DNA of 64,000 nt from Candidatus Binatia bacterium (GTDB lineage Bacteria > Desulfobacterota > Binatia > UBA1149 > CAITLU01): the NCBI GenBank assembly GCA_036493895.1, contig DASXOZ010000072.1:49822-113821 (forward strand), read 5' to 3'. Positions 57,969 through 64,000 of this stretch are shown here, piece after piece. The stretch's first letter is position 1, and every line of letters begins with the position of its first letter. The notes below the pieces were generated by a model. The model searched no databases. It saw only the letters and a list, made by a program, of their open reading frames with translations, and was not told where the DNA came from. A program made the position numbers and the translations under genes.

Positions 57969-60593
57969 TCAGTGCTTTGCGGTTACCTGGACGCACTGCT
58001 GGAAGGTCGGGCGATTGATCCACGGCATGCCGGGCACGGTGGCCAGTCCGAATGGACGGAACTCGATCTCCTCTCCGGCGGAATCCACGGTCCATGTCGA
58101 GGGATCGGACGATGAGAACTGCGTCGTCAGGTCGTTGACCGCCGCCTGCAGGCTGTTGACCAGCGCCGTGCGACAGCCGGCCTGGGTGCCGTCGGCGCAG
58201 TGCAGCACCTCGTACGGCGCGCCGACGCTCTGGCCGAGCGCCATCCTCAGCACCTTCTTGAGGATGCCGTAGTAGCCGTCCTGGTAGGCGGAGCCGATCG
58301 CGCCCGGCTTGTTGTCGAACTCGAGCGGAATGTCCGAGTAGAACGACGAAAGCTGGGGTCCCACGGTCTGGTCGATCATGTGCGGGAACCATGCGTCCAT
58401 GATCGCGACGGCGTGGTCGTTGTCGTAAACGCCGTTGTGATCGCGGTCGCGTCGCTGCGTGCCCGCCGTCACCCAGTCATTGAGAAGCGTCAGCTCCGGG
58501 GCCAGTGAAGGCTCGCTGCCGATGATCTGCAATGCGTACGGCAGCACCTGCTCGCCGCGCAGGTCGGTGAAGCCGGCGTTGCCCATCGCTTCGACGACGT
58601 TGCCCGGTGTCACCGGGCCGCCGGCCAGTGCCGCGGTGATCTGCGTATTGAGCATGGCCGAGCGGTACGTCGAGGTGTAACCGAAATTGCTGTCCGAGGA
58701 GCGCCAGCCGTGAGCCGGCTTGTTGTTCCACGACGTCGCGTAGCCCTTGGCAGGATTGAGCTCCTGCGGATGCTGGGCCGTGGTGATGAAGCCTTTCCAT
58801 TCCCACTGGCCCGTTCCCCAGCTCGGCTTGTCGTAGTCGACGCCGTCGGCCCGGATCGGAAGCAGTCCGGAGTGGAAATAGAACAGGTCGTCCTGGTTGA
58901 CGTAGAGCCAGTTGAAGCTGCCCGGAGCCTTGCTGATCGACTTGAGGAAGCTCTTGGCCGTCGGCGTGTTCTTGTTGATCTTCTGGAACGCGAGCGCGTT
59001 CTCGCCTTCACGCTCGAAGCTGGCCCTCTGGTGTACCAGCGCGATCGGCTGACCGCCGACCGTTGCGCGGGCGAACACGTTTCCGTGTCGGGTCCGCTGC
59101 ACGACCGCCTGCACGTTGTCGGGGTGGCTGCTGCAGAACGTCGGATCGGCCGAGCCGCCGCCGGCGCACCACGTGTCGGTCCTCTGCGTCATCGCCGTGC
59201 AGGTGCCGTTGAACATGTAGCTCGTCGAGCTGGTCGTCGGCGGCGAGTGGTCAAGGTTGCACAGCAGCTCGGCGCGCACGTCGGTGTCATCCGAGCCGCC
59301 GGCGGTTGCGGTGAACGCGTAGTTGAGGCCGCGCCCGAGCACGACGTACGGCGAACCGATCGGCGCGACGCCGCGGGTCTTCAGGCCGCCGGAGTCGACG
59401 CTGAACTCGTAGAGCAGCTCGGGAATGAGGTAGGACGTCTGCGGTCCACCGACGAGGATCGGGTGTCCGCCGACCGCCTTGGCAGCGGTGACGGCGAGGA
59501 AGTTGCTCATCGACGGCTGCGTGGCGTGCTTCAGCAACGCGGCCACCTGCGAAGTGGAAGGAGAGCGCGCCGAAGGAATGGCGCCGACCACTTCGACTGC
59601 CGGATGCTGCACCTCGCTGCCCGTGTCGGGAACGGCGACGGCATTGGGATCGATCGTTCCCTGCGTCATGTACTGGAACGGAAGGTCGGTCGTCACCGGT
59701 GCGTCGGGATCGTCGAGGCTGCGAAGGTCGCGGTACAGCGCGGCGCCCTGCGAGGCCCCGAGGGAAGTCTGCAGCTCGCCGAGCAGCGCGACGTCGTGGT
59801 CCTCGGCGCCGCCGCCGGCGCCGAACAGGTATTCGAGGAATACCGCGACGGCCAGCACGTCGGTCTTCTTGAATTCCTGCACCGGAAGCTCGTCGAGCGC
59901 CCCGTATTCGACCGGGGGCTGGATCTGTCCGAGGTTCACCTTGAGGATGAACGCGTTGATGCCGGCGACGAAGTTGGTGATGTCGCTGTCGGTGCGCTTG
60001 CCCAGGCCGCCGTTGTTGGCGAGCATCGCATCGTACTGGTCCTGGAAATCCGCCTCGTCGTACCCGGCGAACGCGTAGACGCCGCGATCCTCGTCGATCA
60101 GCGCCGGGTCGTATCCGACGAACTCGGAGATGCGGCCGCGACCGGCGTGACGCGCGACGTCCATCGAGAACAGGCGATCGGCAGCCGAAGCCCAGCCGAT
60201 TCCGTACATCACGTCGGCGCGATTGCTGGCCTGGATGTTCGGAACTCCGAAATCGTCGCGCGTGATGGACAGGCCCGGCAGCGTCGGCTTCGGAGAGTCG
60301 GGAGGATTTCCCGACGGCGTGAGGGGAGCGGGCTTGAAATAGCTCGTCAGGTGGTCGTCGGTGATTCCGGGCGCCGCGTATGTCAGCGCTGCGTAAATCG
60401 GAGTCTGGTCGTTGAAGTTCGCCGGCACCGTGCCGTCGTTGAGGAACGCAAGCGCCTCGCCGGTCGTCATGTAGCCGTTGTTGCCCGGCGGCAGGATGTT
60501 CAGGAACAGGCCGTTGTCGTCGGCGGATGCGACGACCGCGGCAGCCATGGCGAGCACGGCCGCAACGGGTGCGGCAAGTCGAAGTGTTTTCAC
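57969..60593 (-). CDS. Penicillin acylase-like Ntn hydrolase
   Basis: This 874-residue secreted precursor has a signal peptide (LRLAAPVAAVLAMAAAVVASA). The alpha chain contains SITRDDFGVPNIQA and ADRLFSMDVARHAGRGRISEF. The autocatalytic start of the beta chain is SNFLAV at Ser363, preceded by ATQPSM. Penicillin acylases, quorum-quenching AHL acylases and related amidases share this layout. The long C-terminal part (for example RADGVDYDKPSWGTGQWEWK) carries the calcium-binding beta-chain region. Substrate unknown; AHL or lipopeptide amides are possible. Its 96-base upstream gap leads from the carotenoid oxygenase gene. Confidence 0.92.
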   Translation of the reverse strand: MKTLRLAAPVAAVLAMAAAVVASADDNGLFLNILPPGNNGYMTTGEALAFLNDGTVPANFNDQTPIYAALTYAAPGITDDHLTSYFKPAPLTPSGNPPDSPKPTLPGLSITRDDFGVPNIQASNRADVMYGIGWASAADRLFSMDVARHAGRGRISEFVGYDPALIDEDRGVYAFAGYDEADFQDQYDAMLANNGGLGKRTDSDITNFVAGINAFILKVNLGQIQPPVEYGALDELPVQEFKKTDVLAVAVFLEYLFGAGGGAEDHDVALLGELQTSLGASQGAALYRDLRSLDDPDAPVTTDLPFQYMTQGTIDPNAVAVPDTGSEVQHPAVEVVGAIPSARSPSTSQVAALLKHATQPSMSNFLAVTAAKAVGGHPILVGGPQTSYLIPELLYEFSVDSGGLKTRGVAPIGSPYVVLGRGLNYAFTATAGGSDDTDVRAELLCNLDHSPPTTSSTSYMFNGTCTAMTQRTDTWCAGGGSADPTFCSSHPDNVQAVVQRTRHGNVFARATVGGQPIALVHQRASFEREGENALAFQKINKNTPTAKSFLKSISKAPGSFNWLYVNQDDLFYFHSGLLPIRADGVDYDKPSWGTGQWEWKGFITTAQHPQELNPAKGYATSWNNKPAHGWRSSDSNFGYTSTYRSAMLNTQITAALAGGPVTPGNVVEAMGNAGFTDLRGEQVLPYALQIIGSEPSLAPELTLLNDWVTAGTQRRDRDHNGVYDNDHAVAIMDAWFPHMIDQTVGPQLSSFYSDIPLEFDNKPGAIGSAYQDGYYGILKKVLRMALGQSVGAPYEVLHCADGTQAGCRTALVNSLQAAVNDLTTQFSSSDPSTWTVDSAGEEIEFRPFGLATVPGMPWINRPTFQQCVQVTAKH

Positions 60594-60689
60594 GTTGGTC
60601 CCTCCCCAGGGATGGTCTGGCAGCTGGCCCCGGTTATACGACCGCGCGCCGCTACATCCAATCCGGAATCAGAACCGGCCCCGTTCAGG

Positions 60690-62042
60690 TCACGCCGGCA
60701 TCCAGTTGCCGTGGAATCCGAACGGGATGCGGCAGGGCAGGTGGATTTCGGCCACCGAAGGCCCCGCGAAGTCCCGGGCATCGAGGATCACGAGATCGGA
60801 CCGGTCGGTTGCTGCGTCGTAGACGTATGCGAGCAGCCAGCCGGCGTCCTCTTCGCCGGAGGACGGATCGGGCGCGAACACCGCCTCGCCGGGAAACCGC
60901 GAAGAACCGAAGTCGTGCTCGACCGAGACGCCGCCGGCAAGATCGTACTTGAGCAGCGACGTTGCGGCGGAGTCGCGCGACGAGAGGTTGCGCACCGCAT
61001 AGCCGTAGCGGTGCTTCGAGCCGCACAGCCGGTCGTCGATGCGCGGGAACTCGATCGGCCGGTCGTCGAGCGCCGATTCGGTGACACTGCCGCGCCCGAG
61101 ATCGATTTCCCAGCGATGAAGATACGCAAGATCGAAGCGGGCCGTGCCCTCGCGCCACAGCTCCGGATAGCGCGCGACGTCGATCGTGATGCGGTCGCCG
61201 GTTTCGAACGCGTTCATCGGATGAAAAACGTAACAGGGGGCGACGTCGAACCAGCGCACGGCGCCGCTGTCGTCGCCGCGCTTCATCACGCCGATGCGCG
61301 CGCCGTAGGCGTCGTCCCAGCGGTACGGCATCTGGCCGCGCATCGCGCGCTCGAAATCGAAGACCACCGGCAGGTCCATGAACAGCACGTGGCCCGACGT
61401 GATCGCGAAGTCGTGCATCATCGTCGGTCCCGGCACGTCGATCGGCACGCTTCGCACGAGCGCGCCGCTCGCGTCCGTGCAGTGGTACGTGAGGAACGGC
61501 GAAAACCAGTTGTAGTCGAAGAAGTGCATCTCGCCGGTCTGCGGACAGATCTTCGGATGCGCGGTCATGCCGGTTGTCAGGCGGCCTCCGAAGTCAAAGT
61601 TCCCGACGGTTTCCAGGCCCGGCGAGATCTCCCACGGCCTCGTCGTTTCTGCGAGTGCGAGGATGCGGCCGGCGTGACGAACGATATTGGTGTTGGCCGG
61701 CCCCGCGGCCAGGTCGCGGCTTCCGTCTGCCTGGACGACTCGCGCGCGGTCGGTGAGCTGCTTCGTGCGAATCCAGCGGTTCCGGTACCAGAGTGCCTTT
61801 CCGCTCTCGAGGGCAACTCCGTGCAGCATGCCGTCGCCGAAGAACCAGTGGGGCGGCGTCGTGCCCTTCGGATTCGGGCCGTTTCGAAGATAGGTGCCCA
61901 CGAGCGCCGTCGGGATCGCGCCGTCGACGCTGAGAGACGTCGAACTCGTTTCGGTCTCGACCGGCGCGTAGTTGCCGCGAAGGAAGAACGGGAGTTTTTC
62001 CAGGCTGGCGGAGGTTTCTTCCGCAACGGTTGCCGTGCTCAT
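60690..62042 (-). CDS. Carotenoid cleavage dioxygenase family protein
   Basis: This 450-residue non-heme iron enzyme has the family's opening (LVGTYLRNGPNPKGTTPPHWFFGDGMLHG) in part and all four iron-binding histidines: His162 (GMTAHPK), His210 (TMMHDFA), His274 (YVFHPMNA) and His444 (FGFHGNWMPA). These enzymes cleave carotenoid, apocarotenoid or stilbene double bonds. Only part of the opening is quoted because of length. There is no signal peptide. Divergent from the sulfatase-like gene at 62129. No carotenoid synthesis genes are in the window. Confidence 0.94.
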   Translation of the reverse strand: MSTATVAEETSASLEKLPFFLRGNYAPVETETSSTSLSVDGAIPTALVGTYLRNGPNPKGTTPPHWFFGDGMLHGVALESGKALWYRNRWIRTKQLTDRARVVQADGSRDLAAGPANTNIVRHAGRILALAETTRPWEISPGLETVGNFDFGGRLTTGMTAHPKICPQTGEMHFFDYNWFSPFLTYHCTDASGALVRSVPIDVPGPTMMHDFAITSGHVLFMDLPVVFDFERAMRGQMPYRWDDAYGARIGVMKRGDDSGAVRWFDVAPCYVFHPMNAFETGDRITIDVARYPELWREGTARFDLAYLHRWEIDLGRGSVTESALDDRPIEFPRIDDRLCGSKHRYGYAVRNLSSRDSAATSLLKYDLAGGVSVEHDFGSSRFPGEAVFAPDPSSGEEDAGWLLAYVYDAATDRSDLVILDARDFAGPSVAEIHLPCRIPFGFHGNWMPA

Positions 62043-62128
62043 GCCCGGATCCTGCTGCGGTCGGCTGCCGGCGTCAACGACTCCGACTGGCGGCAGAGGC
62101 GCCCCCCGGCATAGTCTTGGGCGCCGCC

Positions 62129-63844
62129 ATGCCGTCGTTTTCGCTCCACGCTCGCGCCCCTCTCGCGCTCGTCCTGCTGATCGGCTGCGGCCACGGCGCG
62201 CCGACCGCTCCTCCCGCCGCCAGCGCCCAGGGTTTCGCCGACCAGCTCGCCGAGTTTCCCCGCAAGGTGATCGAAGCCGCTCCCGGCGTGCACGTCGCCG
62301 TCGGCTACGGGCTCGCCAACTCGGTGCTGATCACCGGCGAAGGCGCCAACGTCATCGTCGATACGATGGAAAGCGCCGAAGCTGCGGCGCCCGTGCGCGA
62401 TGAATTTCGCAAGATCAGTACGGCGCCGGTCGCGGCGATCGTCTACACGCACAACCACGCCGACCACATCTTCGGAGCCGGCGTGATGGCCGGCAGCGAC
62501 CACCCCGAAGTGATCGCGCACGCGAGCTTCGCGCCGGAGCTGCGCCGCATCATCACCGCGACGCGCGAGATCACGTACAAGCGCGCGATGCGCCAGTTCG
62601 GGACTCTTCTTGCCGACGCCGACCGTATCCACTGCGGAGTGGGGCCGAAGCTCGTGAGCGACGCGACGACGACGCTGTCGTTCCTGCCTCCGACGAAGAC
62701 TTTCGACGGCGAGAGCCTCGATCTCACGATTGCCGGCATCCACATGCTGCTGCTGCACGTTCCCGGCGAGACTCCGGACCACATCGCCGTGTGGCTGCCC
62801 GAAAAACGCGTGCTTCTTTGCGGCGACGACTACTATCACTCGTTCCCGAATCTCTACGCGATCCGAGGCACTCCGTACCGCGACGTGCTGGGCTGGGTTG
62901 CCAGCATCGACCGCATGCGCGCGCTTCGTCCGGCGGTGCTCGTGCCCGGCCATACGCTGCCGGTCAGCGGCGAGGCCGAGATCCAGGCCCGCCTCGGCGA
63001 CTATCGTGATGCGATCCAGTTCGTCCACGACCAGACGCTGCACGCGATGAACGACGGGCAAACCGCCGACGACATCGCGTCAACGCTGCGCCTGCCGTCG
63101 TCGCTGGCGGCAAAGCCGTGGCTTGCCGAGCGCTACGGCCGCGTGGACTGGTCGGTGCGCGCGATCTTCGACGGGTATCTCGGATGGTTCTCCGGCGATG
63201 CGGCCGATCTTTCGCCGCTGACCCGGCGCGAGCGCGCCGACCGAATGGCGGCAATGGCCGGCGGAAGCGACAAGCTGAGGGACCAGGCCAGCGCCGCGCT
63301 CGAGCGCGGCGACGCGCGGTGGGCGCTGGAGTTGTCGGGCGACCTTGCGGCGCTCGGCGAATTCACCACCGTCGCGCGAAGCATCCGCGCCGCGGCGCTG
63401 CGCCTTCTCGCGCAATCCGAGCCGAGCGCCAACGGTCGCAACTACGAACTGACCGAAGCGCTGGAAGCCGAAGAAAAAGTCACCGTCGAAGCTCCCGATC
63501 CCTCGCGCACTCCCGAATCGCTGATCGCTGCCATTCCCGTCGGCGATTTTCTTCGCGCAATGACCGTGCGGCTCGACGCGGCCAAGGCCGAAGGCAAGAG
63601 CTACTCGGTGGGCCTGGTCTTTCCCGACATCGGTGAAAAGTGGGGAATGCGCGTGCACAACTCGGTGGCCGAGCTCGTCGCGCAGGTTCCCGACGATGCG
63701 ACGATGACGGTGACTTGCGACTCGAAAGTCTGGAAGGAAATCCTGACGCGCCGCCGCAACGCCACCGCCGCCTTCGCCAGCGGCGCGGTAAGCGTCGACC
63801 GCAATCGCCTCGAGCTCGTCCGCTTCCTGTTCCTGTTTCGATGA
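62129..63844 (+). CDS. Alkylsulfatase-like metallo-beta-lactamase-fold lipoprotein
   Basis: This 571-residue protein has a lipoprotein signal (ALVLLIGC, Cys20). The zinc motif is THNHADH (His108, His110, Asp112, His113), with DDYYHSFPNLYAIRG and VLVPGHTLP, the pattern of SdsA1-type alkyl sulfatases. A helical dimerisation domain follows (near 360-430) and a C-terminal SCP2-like domain (near 450-571). It hydrolyses alkyl sulfate esters or lactone-like substrates at the cell surface. The ATG at 62129 is set by the lipobox; upstream codons are rejected. Confidence 0.92.
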   Translation: MPSFSLHARAPLALVLLIGCGHGAPTAPPAASAQGFADQLAEFPRKVIEAAPGVHVAVGYGLANSVLITGEGANVIVDTMESAEAAAPVRDEFRKISTAPVAAIVYTHNHADHIFGAGVMAGSDHPEVIAHASFAPELRRIITATREITYKRAMRQFGTLLADADRIHCGVGPKLVSDATTTLSFLPPTKTFDGESLDLTIAGIHMLLLHVPGETPDHIAVWLPEKRVLLCGDDYYHSFPNLYAIRGTPYRDVLGWVASIDRMRALRPAVLVPGHTLPVSGEAEIQARLGDYRDAIQFVHDQTLHAMNDGQTADDIASTLRLPSSLAAKPWLAERYGRVDWSVRAIFDGYLGWFSGDAADLSPLTRRERADRMAAMAGGSDKLRDQASAALERGDARWALELSGDLAALGEFTTVARSIRAAALRLLAQSEPSANGRNYELTEALEAEEKVTVEAPDPSRTPESLIAAIPVGDFLRAMTVRLDAAKAEGKSYSVGLVFPDIGEKWGMRVHNSVAELVAQVPDDATMTVTCDSKVWKEILTRRRNATAAFASGAVSVDRNRLELVRFLFLFR

Positions 63845-63852
63845 GCCGAGTT

Positions 63853-63886
63853 GGGGTCAGGCACCAGAGTGCCGGTGCCTGTCCCC
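63853..63886. repeat. REP-like element, inverted pair
   Basis: GGGGTCAGGCACC (63853-63865) faces GGTGCCTGTCCCC (63874-63886), pairing with one mismatch over 13 bp and an 8-base loop. It lies eight bases after the sulfatase-like gene. A second small hairpin (GGGCGGC-gca-GCCGCCC, 63897-63913) follows. Confidence 0.85.
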
Positions 63887-63967
63887 GATCCGCATAGGGC
63901 GGCGCAGCCGCCCGCGAATTGGCAGCCGCGCTTGACCATCGGCGCCGCCCGACGAGAATCTCCCGTC

Positions 63968-64000
63968 ATGTCTGGCTGCGACCCATCCGGCGGCGAGCGC
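63968..64000 (+). CDS. Possible start of a gene running off the right edge
   Basis: An ATG at 63968 opens a frame (MSGCDPSGGER) with a weak GAGAA-type ribosome site about ten bases upstream. Only eleven codons are visible, so no family can be named and it may be chance. Confidence 0.2.
   Translation, partial: MSGCDPSGGER

Noticed and set aside
58710..62114. Very long plus-strand frame opposite the acylase and carotenoid oxygenase genes
   Set aside because: Antisense to two complete enzymes with intact catalytic residues; composition is typical of a shadow frame.

Overview
This is a gene-dense, high-GC (roughly two-thirds G+C by eye) bacterial chromosome segment from a Gram-negative organism: it holds outer-membrane barrel, lipoprotein and periplasmic multiheme cytochrome genes, a cell-wall recycling pair and a complex I operon. 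Content and style (doubled-CXXCH cytochromes with NHL-repeat lipoproteins, thrombospondin-3 and dockerin-like secreted proteins, Cys-rich DUF4215-like lipoproteins, CaiB/acyl-CoA dehydrogenase genes, carotenoid oxygenase) suggest a deltaproteobacterial-type lineage (Desulfobacterota, Myxococcota or Binatota-like). That placement is inference. No rRNA, tRNA, CRISPR array, prophage or insertion sequence was recognised.

Layout. 1-4.1 kb: a truncated methyltransferase, a radical SAM protein, a DegP/HtrA protease and a small hypothetical. 4.1-18.3 kb: an extracellular-electron-transfer-type locus. A seven-gene minus-strand operon encodes a NirJ/AhbD-like radical SAM protein, an NHL lipoprotein, a pentaheme lipoprotein, a 700-residue beta-barrel, a second NHL lipoprotein, a ~12-heme and a ~15-heme cytochrome. 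Divergent from it are a 7-heme PKD-domain cytochrome and a tetraheme cytochrome, with a good sigma-54-type promoter upstream. 18.3-23.7 kb: NAD-isocitrate-dehydrogenase-like enzyme, LLM-class oxidoreductase, patatin phospholipase and the MurU/AmgK pair. 23.8-33.6 kb: a nuo operon in the order A-C-D-E-H-J-K-L-M-N, lacking nuoB, nuoF, nuoG and nuoI. Its nuoH-nuoJ junction has been expanded into five palindromic repeats that form a chain of stop/start overlaps.

33.7-44.2 kb: a leaderless Xre-nucleotidyltransferase pair under a perfect palindrome, an M4 protease with its emfourin-like inhibitor, secreted Ca-binding-repeat proteins, a GT-C-type membrane protein, an SDR, a RidA protein and a tandem DsbA/HCCA-isomerase-fold protein. 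44.2-49.7 kb: a strongly folded intergenic region ending in a minus-strand intrinsic terminator (candidate small RNA), then a tight operon joining a BtuFCD-type ABC importer to a NuoJ/NuoK-like fusion and a NuoN-like protein that have lost most signature charged residues. This operon is the best candidate for an undescribed system. 49.7-64 kb: a Thr-rich lipoprotein, DJ-1/PfpI protein, response regulator, CoA-transferase, lytic transglycosylase-like lipoprotein, esterase, acyl-CoA dehydrogenase, Bcp peroxiredoxin, methyltransferase, penicillin-acylase-like Ntn hydrolase, carotenoid oxygenase and an alkylsulfatase-like metallo-beta-lactamase-fold lipoprotein, punctuated by three REP-like GGGGTCAGGCACC palindromic elements.

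How it fits together. The cytochrome locus could move electrons between periplasm and cell exterior, fed from the quinone pool that complex I supplies. The incomplete nuo operon implies the missing Fe-S and NADH-binding subunits are encoded elsewhere, or that a different electron-input module is used.
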